From IMG/VR virus record IMGVR_UViG_3300046836_000513, positions 1 to 33,901 of that record: 33,901 bases of DNA. The stretch is one strand, 5' to 3'. Positions 23,376 to 29,087 of the stretch are shown in pieces. This stretch comes from a virus. The notes beneath the pieces were generated by a model that was not told the DNA's origin, did not search any database, and was given only the letters and a program-made list of their open reading frames with translations. The position numbers were made by a program, and so were the translations under genes. The first letter of the stretch is position 1, and every line of letters starts with the position of its first letter.

Positions 23376-23537
23376 TTATATTCCTGAGTAATAAACTAAT
23401 AAAAATATTGCAATAAATCCAACTAAGTAAGTTACATAAAAAAATACCATTCCATCAGTAGACCATACAGATTTTATTATTAATCCGACTACTAATACTA
23501 TTAGTAGTAATACCGATAAATTTACTAAATGCCTCAT
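23376..23537 (-). CDS. Two-helix small membrane protein
   Basis: This 53-residue protein has two hydrophobic segments (LSVLLLIVLVVGLII and VTYLVGFIAIFLLVYY) joined by a short polar turn, a holin-like topology. It overlaps the upstream two-helix membrane protein gene by 4 nt, so two membrane peptides are made together. Confidence 0.62.
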   Translation of the reverse strand: MRHLVNLSVLLLIVLVVGLIIKSVWSTDGMVFFYVTYLVGFIAIFLLVYYSGI

Positions 23538-23716
23538 TTTTGCTTACCACAAGAACCGCAGAAACTGCATGCCAGCCATCCTAAAAAAAGCACTCCAACA
23601 ACAGAAATCATCGAATAACACAAGGCGACTCCAGGATTAGAAGTCAAACATGCGATTACAAATCCATCTAACATCATTCCTAGTACGCATAATAAAGCCA
23701 TCCAAAAACAATTCAT
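23534..23716 (-). CDS. Two-helix small membrane protein with Cys-rich end
   Basis: This 60-residue protein has two membrane helices (FWMALLCVLGMMLDGFVIAC; LCYSMISVVGVLFLGWLAC) and an end with CSFCGSC. A holin/antiholin pair with the following gene is a reasonable guess from size and coupling, but there is no adjacent lysin gene to support it. Confidence 0.62.
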   Translation of the reverse strand: MNCFWMALLCVLGMMLDGFVIACLTSNPGVALCYSMISVVGVLFLGWLACSFCGSCGKQK

Positions 23717-23722
23717 TTAACC

Positions 23723-23944
23723 TTAATCTCCTAAACTCTTTAGCTGCATTAGCTGCAAACGATAAAACTCTTCATCTCCATCTGCGCATAACATCTTCAC
23801 AAACTCTTCTTCTATTTGAAGACACCCAAGTAAAAACCCGCGCTTAAAATATTCGTCTCCATCTAATTTTCCACGATACTTTTCTTCAAGTCTTAATCTG
23901 CATCGAGTTAATAATGCTCTAATTTCATTTTCAGTGAGGACCAT
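23723..23944 (-). CDS. Small hypothetical helical protein
   Basis: This 73-residue protein from the ATG at 23944, MVLTENEIRALLTRCRLRLE onward, is acidic and helical, with GFLLGCLQIEEEF. The ATG lies one base after the stop of the HD gene; upstream in-frame starts would overlap that gene. The opening resembles the MLTxxE starts found in several genes of the early leftward operon. Confidence 0.64.
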   Translation of the reverse strand: MVLTENEIRALLTRCRLRLEEKYRGKLDGDEYFKRGFLLGCLQIEEEFVKMLCADGDEEFYRLQLMQLKSLGD

Positions 23945-23945
23945 A

Positions 23946-24476
23946 TTAATTAATTCCAGTTGAATAACATTGCTGGCGAGCAATCTCTAATAATCCAGCG
24001 TCTGCTTTCGTTAATACCTCTAGTAACAAATGTTTTTCATGTAAGTAAACATCTGCAAATTTTGGATCATACTTAACAATCGAGTTAGTATTGCTAATTA
24101 AATCGGCAACTTTAATTGTTTGAATATTTCCTTCGCATTTACTTAATCTTTCTCTGGACAAACGCTTTCTAGTTTCTCTATTGCCTTCTTCTAAATCGGA
24201 TAAAGCTAAAACTCCATTAGCAATCCCTGGGGAAAATTTATTCTCTAGTTCTTCAAAAGTTACACCGCAATCTTCTATACAATCATGAAGCCAAGCAATA
24301 GCTATATAACTAGGAAGTCCTGAAAAATAATACTTCTCTGCCTTTCCTATCAAAACAGATGCAGCTATTCCTGCAACTTGAGATAAATGGTCAAAATAAG
24401 GTTCATTAGTATATTTTCTTAAATGATTTTTATGAGCTTCTTTTGCAAAGAGCATAGCTTCATATGCAATATTCAT
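23946..24476 (-). CDS. MESH1/SpoT-type HD hydrolase, probable (p)ppGpp hydrolase
   Basis: At 176 residues it matches the size and motif order of the single-domain alarmone hydrolases (MESH1, 179 residues). Metal ligands and active-site residues are in place: HKNHLRK then PYFDH (H30), AWLHDCIED (H64, D65, E68, D69), and KVADLISN (D125, N129). The spacing equals that of MESH1 (H35, H61-D62, E65-D66, D122, N126). No synthetase domain is present. The likely reaction is removal of the 3'-diphosphate of ppGpp; NADPH phosphatase activity is known for MESH1 as well. For a phage this could blunt the stringent response or neutralise an alarmone-making toxin. Coupled to the next gene by ATGA. Confidence 0.85.
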   Translation of the reverse strand: MNIAYEAMLFAKEAHKNHLRKYTNEPYFDHLSQVAGIAASVLIGKAEKYYFSGLPSYIAIAWLHDCIEDCGVTFEELENKFSPGIANGVLALSDLEEGNRETRKRLSRERLSKCEGNIQTIKVADLISNTNSIVKYDPKFADVYLHEKHLLLEVLTKADAGLLEIARQQCYSTGIN

Positions 24477-24712
24477 TTTTTAGCCTTAGTTAATTTCTTT
24501 TTAAGCTCAACTGCTTTCTTCGCCCTAATCTTTGCAAACTTATTATCAACACCAACTTCCCATTTAGAATCTTTAGCTGATTCTTTTAATCCTGCTTTAC
24601 TCTCTTTCTTCTCACGTTCTTTGGCGCCTTTACCTTCAATCTTAGCTAACGTAGCAAATGTCTTTTCACGCTTTTCTACTTTTTTTAAGTCTTTAATTTT
24701 CTTAAAATTCAT
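24473..24712 (-). CDS. Lysine-rich small protein
   Basis: This 79-residue protein, about one-third Lys, is helical and charged (MNFKKIKDLKKVEKREKTFA, then GKGAKEREKKESKAG). It ends with KKLTKAKK. It overlaps the HD hydrolase gene by 4 nt and follows the upstream gene with no gap. Nucleic-acid or polyanion binding is possible. Confidence 0.62.
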   Translation of the reverse strand: MNFKKIKDLKKVEKREKTFATLAKIEGKGAKEREKKESKAGLKESAKDSKWEVGVDNKFAKIRAKKAVELKKKLTKAKK

Positions 24713-24961
24713 TTACGCAGCTCCAATTTCAAACTTTCTTTTGCAATTTTCAATTTTAATTTTTTTTGTAAATTCATCAATCAAATTGTCCAGGTATTCT
24801 TGAGTAACGTAAAAAGAATCTGTAGGTTTACTGCAAGAATAAAGAAGTTTCAGGTGTTCTAGCGCCCTAAATTCTGCTACAGAATAAGAATTCCCTAAAG
24901 GATGTAAATTTTTCTCTACAATCTTCTTGCAAAGAAATCCTAGTGCTTCTTTATAATCCAC
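24713..24961 (-). CDS. Hypothetical protein, GTG start
   Basis: This 82-residue helical protein begins with GTG at 24961, preceded by GGAG at 6 nt. The sequence contains a hydrophobic helix core (YKEALGFLCKKIVEKNLHPL) and a DSFYVTQEYLDNLIDEFTKK segment. It is the first coding sequence downstream of the tRNA-like element, whose 3' edge is 17 bp away. Function unknown. Confidence 0.62.
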   Translation of the reverse strand: MDYKEALGFLCKKIVEKNLHPLGNSYSVAEFRALEHLKLLYSCSKPTDSFYVTQEYLDNLIDEFTKKIKIENCKRKFEIGAA

Positions 24962-24977
24962 TCTTTACTCCAAAGAT

Positions 24978-25056
24978 GGGCAACGGCAAGATTCGAACTT
25001 CGCGCCTCTACTCTGCCGCTAGGGAAAGTAGTAGTCTACCGCTAACCTACGCTGCC
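24978..25056 (-). tRNA. tRNA-like element, Gly(CCC)-like, with expanded anticodon loop
   Basis: The - strand folds as a tRNA. It has a 7-bp acceptor (GGCAGCG with CGTTGCC, one G-U, extendable by a G-1:C73 pair), TA linker, D-arm (GGTT/GACT, loop AGCGGTA) and 5-bp anticodon stem (CTACT/AGTAG). The T-loop is TTCGAAT, with an imperfect T-stem containing a mismatch or bulge. The anticodon loop is 14 nt, TTCCCTAGCGGCAG, not 7. Removing TAGCGGC leaves TTCCCAG, a normal Gly-CCC loop. TAGCGG followed by YAGA also occurs in the D-arm. The next bases are ATC, so no encoded CCA. It could be a decayed tRNA or a tRNA-mimicking RNA; function is unproven. Confidence 0.6.
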
Positions 25057-25063
25057 CATAGTT

Positions 25064-25492
25064 CTATTTAGTATTAAAATACTCACACGTTGCAGTCATT
25101 GTATCTGTGCCAACATTTTCAACCCCATAAATTCTTATATAAGAGCTATAATTAGGATCGATAGACTTAATATTATATTTAATATAAATAGCTGGGGCTT
25201 TACCTGCCATTGCAAATTTACCGTTAGGCGTGTCATTTGGATTAAAAGCATAATTTGAAGAATCAATATAAAGCGTCCTAATAGGATGGACTGCAACGTT
25301 ATCAAAAACACTGCATTGAATGTTCAAACCTTCATATTGTCCTTTAACACGGTAAGCCGTTAACTGATCGTACGGCTGCAAAATAACACCTGTAAAAGGT
25401 ATTCTCATGCTAAAATCTTTAGCTGCAAATGCATTATCAGCCTGTAATACCAGCGCCAAATAAGCCACAAACATTAAACTTAAACTTTTCAT
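25064..25492 (-). CDS. Secreted/periplasmic protein of unknown function
   Basis: From the ATG at 25492 this is a 142-residue precursor. Its signal peptide is MKSLSLMFVAYLALVLQADN, then AFA with cleavage before AKDF. The mature 119 residues look all-beta (FSMRIPFTGVILQPYDQL, then TAYRVKGQYEGLNIQCSVFD), with two Cys that could form a disulphide. Phage-encoded exported beta proteins often block receptors or DNA entry, but no family is recognised here. It sits just before the tRNA-like element. Confidence 0.7.
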   Translation of the reverse strand: MKSLSLMFVAYLALVLQADNAFAAKDFSMRIPFTGVILQPYDQLTAYRVKGQYEGLNIQCSVFDNVAVHPIRTLYIDSSNYAFNPNDTPNGKFAMAGKAPAIYIKYNIKSIDPNYSSYIRIYGVENVGTDTMTATCEYFNTK

Positions 25493-25522
25493 TTTATGCT
25501 CCAAAATTAAATAACATTTTAT

Positions 25523-25584
25523 GTCCTTCTCCGCTAACTATCTATGGCCTAAGAGGGATGCAACTTTAACCATCGAAGAAGGAC
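25523..25584. repeat. Long-range inverted repeat in an intergenic gap
   Basis: GTCCTTCT (25523-25530) pairs exactly with AGAAGGAC (25577-25584), extendable by one pair outward and, across a mismatch, two pairs inward. The 46-nt interior is not coding on either strand. No T tract follows in either direction, so it is not a terminator. It may mark a structured RNA between the zinc protein and secreted protein genes. Confidence 0.45.
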
Positions 25585-25592
25585 AAAAAATA

Positions 25593-25778
25593 TTATCTAC
25601 TCTTAACTTTACTCTCTTTTGCTTCTTTCCAGCGATATGTTTTACATCCTGGACACGAAACTGGGTTTAACATGCGTGGATACCATGACCAATTGCACTT
25701 CACGCAATTTACTTCTCCAAACCTCTTTCGCAATTCTGTTACAACCATTTCAATTTCAGTTCTTGATTTCGACTTCAT
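25593..25778 (-). CDS. Zinc-ribbon protein behind a strong promoter
   Basis: This 61-residue protein from the ATG at 25778, MKSKSRTEIEMVVTELRKRF, then CVKCNWSWYPRMLNPVSCPG and C, has knuckles CVKC and CPGC, a compact zinc ribbon. A strong promoter lies so close that the predicted transcript starts at this ATG, with no leader; an internal ATG at 25748 is the alternative start. It is the first gene of the long leftward operon leading through terS and terL. Confidence 0.68.
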   Translation of the reverse strand: MKSKSRTEIEMVVTELRKRFGEVNCVKCNWSWYPRMLNPVSCPGCKTYRWKEAKESKVKSR

Positions 25779-25785
25779 GTTAATC

Positions 25786-25814
25786 ATCATAATCATCATA
25801 TTAAACTTTGTCAA
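25786..25814 (-). promoter_or_regulatory. Strong sigma70-like promoter with doubled TATGATGAT
   Basis: On the - strand, TTGACA (25809-25814), a 17-bp spacer and TATGAT (25786-25791), 11 of 12 consensus bases. Two abutting copies of TATGATGAT cover 25783-25800, spanning the spacer end and -10. Transcription would begin 7 nt after the -10, at the ATG at 25778. Probable main promoter for the leftward terS-terL block and perhaps the virion genes. Confidence 0.8.
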
Positions 25815-25822
25815 CACTTTTG

Positions 25823-25851
25823 TTGAAAAAAGTTGAAAATAATTTTATATC
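25823..25851 (+). promoter_or_regulatory. Promoter for the small rightward island
   Basis: TTGAAA (25823-25828), a 17-bp spacer and TATATC (25846-25851) point rightward, giving a leader of about 34 nt to the ATG at 25892. A second -10-like TATAAT (25882-25887) has no partner -35 at a normal distance. The promoter is back to back with the strong leftward promoter, their -35 elements 8 bp apart. Confidence 0.55.
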
Positions 25852-25891
25852 CATTTAGAATAACCAAATGTCCAAATGAGTTATAATCGTT

Positions 25892-26065
25892 ATGAAGAAA
25901 ATTATCGTTAAAAAAACCAACAGCATTCAAAAGGCACGTGAAGAAAGTTTTGAACCTGTGATGAATGATGCAACTAAAGCTGCTCAACGTAACTACAATG
26001 TGACCATGCGTGATAAATATCAACCCGGTGACGAAGTAGACGTAAGCAAGCGACACAAGAGATAG
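25892..26065 (+). CDS. Small basic hypothetical protein, rightward island gene 1
   Basis: This 57-residue protein begins MKKIIVKKTNSIQKAREESF and contains MRDKYQPGDEVDVSKRHKR. The ribosome site is weak (GAG 11 nt upstream). It has a basic start and end and is followed 4 bp later by the next gene. It is encoded against the direction of all surrounding genes. Function unknown. Confidence 0.62.
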   Translation: MKKIIVKKTNSIQKAREESFEPVMNDATKAAQRNYNVTMRDKYQPGDEVDVSKRHKR

Positions 26066-26069
26066 ACCA

Positions 26070-26294
26070 ATGGCAAAATTAAAAGCTGCTGAACGCTATA
26101 AATTACATGCGTCTAGTTTCGGGTTGCCTGCTGAAAGAAAATATCCTATGCCAGATAAATCTCATGCCGCCAATGCAAAAGCACGGGCAACGCAAATGGT
26201 CAACAAAGGCAAATTGTCTTCGTCTTCTAAGGCAAAGATAGATGCAAAAGCAAATAGAATCTTAGGTAAATCTAAAAAGAGTAAAAAGAAATGA
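26070..26294 (+). CDS. Small basic DUF6582-like phage protein
   Basis: This 74-residue protein, MAKLKAAERYKLHASSFGLP then AERKYPMPDKSHAANAKARA and KIDAKANRILGK, matches a small conserved protein I know from many phages and prophages (the ERKYPxxDxxHAxNAxAR phrase). The C-terminus is a Lys/Ser run. The molecular role is unknown to me. It overlaps the next gene by 4 nt. Confidence 0.8.
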   Translation: MAKLKAAERYKLHASSFGLPAERKYPMPDKSHAANAKARATQMVNKGKLSSSSKAKIDAKANRILGKSKKSKKK

Positions 26295-26476
26295 AAAAAG
26301 AACATGAAAAAAAACACGCAACCCCAAAACATCATGCAGAAATAAAAAAACTTGTTGCCCACCACAAAAAACAAGCTGCTCACCATCACAAAGAAGCTAC
26401 TAAATTGATGGGGAAACATGAAAAGAAAGAAAAGAAATTAATCGGTAAATTAAGCAGCATGCATAAAGCATATTAG
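26291..26476 (+). CDS. Histidine/lysine-rich microprotein
   Basis: This 61-residue protein is about half His plus Lys (for example KKHATPKHHAEIKKLVAHHK and AAHHHKEATKLMGKHEKKEK), probably one long helix. It starts within the stop of the previous gene (ATGA). Metal or nucleic-acid binding is plausible. The gene is followed by a terminator, which closes the island. Confidence 0.68.
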   Translation: MKKEHEKKHATPKHHAEIKKLVAHHKKQAAHHHKEATKLMGKHEKKEKKLIGKLSSMHKAY

Positions 26477-26482
26477 GCCTTT

Positions 26483-26542
26483 AAGCTAGTCATTGATAGT
26501 AAAGTCTGTCATAATCTTTATCGTCAATGATTAGCTTTTTTT
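26483..26542 (+). terminator. Terminator of the rightward island
   Basis: AAGCTAGTCATTGA (26483-26496) pairs with TCAATGATTAGCTT (26524-26537), 13 of 14 pairs Watson-Crick plus one G-U, followed by a run of seven T (26536-26542). The 27-nt loop is long, which weakens the call. It overlaps the end of the convergent gene at 26524. Confidence 0.6.
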
Positions 26543-26940
26543 CTTAACCAAATTGACTTTGGGTTTTTTAATTTTATTATGTTTTCTTTCCTTTTGTTTT
26601 CATCGTCCTCTATTTTAACTTGCATTTTAATTTGATTTAATCTACTTTCTATTTCATACCTTTTAGTTTCCTTTACGTCGGACTCATATAACGCAGCATT
26701 AGCTAACGCTTTTTTTCTATAAACCTCTTGTTCTTCTGCAGTCTTTTTTTTATTTAACTCATGCTCCCTTATAAGCGCATAAACTTCTTGCTCATATTGT
26801 GGCTCATAAATAATATATCCTTGATTTAGAGATAATTGAGTCCGTATCAAATCTAGATGAGCATTTAGCCCTCTTTCTTTTTGGTCTTTTTCTAGTTTTT
26901 TAAAAGGCCTACACCAAAATAAATTATTCCACATCCTCAT
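26524..26940 (-). CDS. Charged coiled-coil protein, last gene of the early leftward operon
   Basis: This 138-residue helical protein is rich in Lys, Glu and Gln (FKKLEKDQKERGLNAHLDLI, then YEQEVYALIREHELNKKKTA). AGAGGG lies 4 nt before the ATG. It ends inside the stem of the convergent terminator. No family is recognised. A 25-residue frame (26924-27001) starting in the preceding stop may connect it to the zinc protein upstream. Confidence 0.64.
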   Translation of the reverse strand: MRMWNNLFWCRPFKKLEKDQKERGLNAHLDLIRTQLSLNQGYIIYEPQYEQEVYALIREHELNKKKTAEEQEVYRKKALANAALYESDVKETKRYEIESRLNQIKMQVKIEDDENKRKENIIKLKNPKSIWLRKKANH

Positions 26941-27001
26941 CGTCCCTCTCTTGCCTATTTCCTCTTGCGCTTTTTCTCATTCCTAATACTAGGTCAGCCA
27001 T
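26924..27001 (-). CDS. Possible 25-residue leader/coupling peptide
   Basis: MADLVLGMRKSARGNRQERD, then DEDVE. The ATG overlaps the stop of the zinc protein gene (ATGGCTGA) and the frame runs through the start of the coiled-coil gene. It may only carry ribosomes onward; coding value is uncertain. Confidence 0.3.
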   Translation of the reverse strand: MADLVLGMRKSARGNRQERDDEDVE

Positions 27002-27161
27002 TCTGGTTAGTAAGAAAACGCCACAAGAGACAGTTCAGCTGCTTCTCATCACAATCTATACATACATTGCAACTCCATGCGGAACCCTGCAAAGATATTT
27101 TAATGCAATGTTTTGCAGGAACTTCTTTTTTACACACTTCACAAATATACATTTTATTCAT
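26994..27161 (-). CDS. Zinc-ribbon microprotein beside rusA
   Basis: This 55-residue protein, MNKMYICEVCKKEVPAKHCI, then CNVCIDCDEKQLNC, has knuckles CEVC and CNVC with CIDC close by. The start overlaps the rusA stop (ATGA); an in-frame ATG at 27152 is a weaker option. Likely a compact zinc-binding domain; partner unknown. Confidence 0.72.
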   Translation of the reverse strand: MNKMYICEVCKKEVPAKHCIKISLQGSAWSCNVCIDCDEKQLNCLLWRFLTNQNG

Positions 27162-27529
27162 TCACAAACTCCAATACTAAACACAATACATCCATCTTTA
27201 ACCACGTTCTTAGAGCGAAAGGTAAAGTCCCTACAAATCTGGTTATCATCCTCAAACAATCCTGCATGCTGAAGCGCATCAAATAACGCTTTTTTTGTGT
27301 TATCCATGTCTCGTTTGCGTTTATCAGGAGGAAAGATGGTTATTTGCACCTTTAAATCGCCGTTTAACGGCTCTCCGTCCCAGTTTCCCTCCTTACCAAT
27401 GCATTGGTGAAGGGTGCAATAAATTAATTGCCTGTAGGCCTTCCCACGGTCGTTTATGAAGGTGCGCCTGTTATTGCGCCCGTAGTAGTGATTAACACTA
27501 GGTGGATAAGGCAGCTTGAATGTCAGCAT
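27158..27529 (-). CDS. rusA: RusA-type Holliday junction resolvase
   Basis: This 123-residue protein starts MLTFKLPYPPSVNHYYGRNN, the RusA N-terminal motif. Catalytic acids are conserved in KRDMDNTKKALFDAL (D74, D76) and AGLFEDDNQI (D94 or D95), matching E. coli RusA D70, D72 and D91. It cleaves four-way junctions as a dimer and probably debranches recombination intermediates before packaging. The ATG at 27529 has AAGGA about 7 nt upstream; a longer frame starts at 27553 but overlaps the upstream gene. Confidence 0.93.
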   Translation of the reverse strand: MLTFKLPYPPSVNHYYGRNNRRTFINDRGKAYRQLIYCTLHQCIGKEGNWDGEPLNGDLKVQITIFPPDKRKRDMDNTKKALFDALQHAGLFEDDNQICRDFTFRSKNVVKDGCIVFSIGVCE

Positions 27530-27530
27530 T

Positions 27531-27758
27531 TCATCTTCCTTCTCCGAAAACATAGGGTTCTAATTTCCCTGATTTAAATTCTTCCATCCCAACCAATGTG
27601 TCTTTAATAAAATTTATTGGTAAATCTGGGTTTTGTTCTTTACAGCAATAAAGACATTTCGCATACGCCTCTTCTTCGTAATCCTGATTGATTTCTATTG
27701 AAACCAACCTAAGCTGTTGCCATCCTCGAAACTTCCCGCAAACATCGCATCTGTTCAT
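27531..27758 (-). CDS. Zinc-ribbon protein of the MNRCxxC series, member 1
   Basis: This 75-residue protein, MNRCDVCGKFRGWQQLRLVS, then AKCLYCCKEQNPDLPI, has knuckles CDVC and CLYC, then an acidic tail. It shares the MNRC.SCG.F..W opening with the gene just upstream, showing common descent. GGAG lies about 9 nt before the ATG. Confidence 0.75.
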   Translation of the reverse strand: MNRCDVCGKFRGWQQLRLVSIEINQDYEEEAYAKCLYCCKEQNPDLPINFIKDTLVGMEEFKSGKLEPYVFGEGR

Positions 27759-27760
27759 TT

Positions 27761-27904
27761 TTACTCCCCATATTCCTCAATACATTTTTTACATTCATAC
27801 CAACTGTCAGGTTCTCTTGGATCCAACCGGTCTGAGGGGTGATAAGTTTTATATATTAATTCTTCCCAGCTTTTAAATCTGCCACACGAGGCGCATCTAT
27901 TCAT
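27761..27904 (-). CDS. Zinc-ribbon microprotein of the MNRCxxC series, member 2
   Basis: This 47-residue protein, MNRCASCGRFKSWEELIYKT, then YECKKCIEEYGE, has knuckles CASC and CKKC. GGAGG lies 8 nt before the ATG. It is clearly related to the next gene (CGRFKSWEEL against CGKFRGWQQL). Small treble-clef or ribbon folds like these often mediate protein or RNA contacts. Confidence 0.75.
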   Translation of the reverse strand: MNRCASCGRFKSWEELIYKTYHPSDRLDPREPDSWYECKKCIEEYGE

Positions 27905-27939
27905 TTAATTTCCTCCCGGATATGTGGATCCAATAATTG

Positions 27940-28047
27940 CTAGTTTTTTTCCTCTTCCTCTCGTTGTTGCTGTAGGTGATCATAACAATATTTGCAGATA
28001 GGAAATGTGTTAGGATTTTCTCCGTAACAAGATTCGCATCTATTCAT
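27940..28047 (-). CDS. Zinc-ribbon microprotein of the MNRCxxC series, member 3
   Basis: Only 35 residues: MNRCESCYGENPNTFPICKY, then CYDHLQQQREEEEKN. Knuckles CESC and CKYC are 14 residues apart, followed by an acidic coiled tail. The ATG overlaps the stop of the upstream gene by 8 nt. A strong AGAAG site and a shared MNRC start argue that it is real in spite of its size. Confidence 0.68.
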   Translation of the reverse strand: MNRCESCYGENPNTFPICKYCYDHLQQQREEEEKN

Positions 28048-28246
28048 CTTCTTCTCCAAACGCATCTGCGAAAATATTTAATTTTTCAAATTTCTTTTCT
28101 TTTTCTAAAAATTTGTCATATATGATTTCTAATGTAAAATTTACTCCGTATGCAAAATCTGCGCCATCGTGCGCCTTCCCATCATGTCGATATCTATAAT
28201 CTATCTCAGTTAATAAATCTCTGTATTCTTGGGTAGTTAGCATCAT
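28040..28246 (-). CDS. Small hypothetical protein, MLTxxE start
   Basis: This 68-residue protein, MMLTTQEYRDLLTEIDYRYR, then DGADFAYGVNFTLEIIYDKF, has an acidic end. It overlaps the upstream gene by 4 nt. It resembles other short phage proteins in which MLT.QE is followed by a helix pair. Function unknown. Confidence 0.66.
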   Translation of the reverse strand: MMLTTQEYRDLLTEIDYRYRHDGKAHDGADFAYGVNFTLEIIYDKFLEKEKKFEKLNIFADAFGEEDE

Positions 28247-28746
28247 TCCACCTCCAGCTCAATTTCTTCTACTTCGAACCTACCAAGGTACCCTAATTCT
28301 CTAGCGTCTTCTTTTTCCTGTTCCATATCTGAATATTTCTGCGCTTTTTCTTTATTAAAAAAACATTTATGTATAAATGTCTCTACGCCTTCCCCGGAAG
28401 TAACAAGATAAATTTTATTATTTTCCACCTCCACAAATTTATATCGCTTAGAGAAGTCTAAATCTAAAAAAGAAAGTCCAGACTCATTTTTCCCGTCTAA
28501 AGTGTAATGCTCTATAACTGTCGTATGTCTTTTACACATAAGAGGGTAATTGGCGTCTTTTCTGATATCGAAAATCCCCACAATTTCTTTTTTTCCATTC
28601 TTATAAATGTCTCCAAGCTGAACTTCTCTCTTTGGTTTTTCAGTAAAATCTAAAATAAATGATTCCACAGCGCCAATATTATAAATAGGACCAAGCAAAA
28701 CATTTAATTTTTCAAATAAATTATCAGCTTCTTCTTTACTCAACAT
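28243..28746 (-). CDS. Early-operon paralogue A (KEEAD / GxIY / KRYxFVE family)
   Basis: This 167-residue protein starts MLSKEEADNLFEKLN, then DFTEKPKREVQLGDIYKNGK, with DFSKRYKFVEVE near residue 100. A C-terminal extension (FFNKEKAQKYSDMEQEKEDA) is unique to it. The first 110 residues align by motif with the gene at 30027-30398. The middle looks like a small beta barrel. GGAG lies 7 nt before the ATG. Function unknown. Confidence 0.7.
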   Translation of the reverse strand: MLSKEEADNLFEKLNVLLGPIYNIGAVESFILDFTEKPKREVQLGDIYKNGKKEIVGIFDIRKDANYPLMCKRHTTVIEHYTLDGKNESGLSFLDLDFSKRYKFVEVENNKIYLVTSGEGVETFIHKCFFNKEKAQKYSDMEQEKEDARELGYLGRFEVEEIELEVE

Positions 28747-28900
28747 GGTTCTTCTCCAATAATAATTTTAAATTATTTATTACTTCAGAAATATCATAAT
28801 CTTGAGGCCAGTTATTAGGCGAATGCTTATAATTGATTATGAAAGAAAGTGCATCCACTAACTTAACTAAAATATAATAAATCTCTTGGTCAGTTAACAT
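28736..28900 (-). CDS. Small helical protein, MLTxQE start
   Basis: This 54-residue protein, MLTDQEIYYILVKLVDALSF, then NNWPQDYDISEVINNLKLLL, resembles the front helices of the KEEAD paralogues without the beta domain. It could be a truncated relative. It has 11-nt stop-start overlaps with both neighbours (ATGTTAACTGA and ATGTTGAGTAA). Confidence 0.62.
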   Translation of the reverse strand: MLTDQEIYYILVKLVDALSFIINYKHSPNNWPQDYDISEVINNLKLLLEKNHVE

Positions 28901-29087
28901 AAGTCACCCTATTTAATATTTTCTTCATATTACCCAACCAATTTACCGGCTGAGAGTTCTTTGGTTTTTCACTAATCAATACCTGTAGTATTTCTGGCTT
29001 AGCTTCAATCGTACATGCTTGCGGTTTTTTCCAACCACAAGCACATTCGTTATAAACCATTACAACTTCACATTGGGGACAGTTCAT
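28890..29087 (-). CDS. Zinc-ribbon protein
   Basis: This 65-residue protein begins MNCPQCEVVMVYNECACGWK, with knuckles CPQC and CACG, then a basic tail with KPEILQVLISEKPKNSQP. The start follows the preceding stop directly (TAAATG). It has a close rubredoxin-like ribbon appearance in the first 22 residues. Confidence 0.7.
   Translation of the reverse strand: MNCPQCEVVMVYNECACGWKKPQACTIEAKPEILQVLISEKPKNSQPVNWLGNMKKILNRVTYVN

Noticed and set aside
25523-25584. A second tRNA
   Set aside because: A 7-bp acceptor-like stem is present, but there is no TTCGA loop, no anticodon arm and the length is too short.
25811-26056. Minus-strand frame across the rightward island
   Set aside because: It is antisense to three coherent + strand genes and covers two promoters; composition is hydrophobic and irregular.
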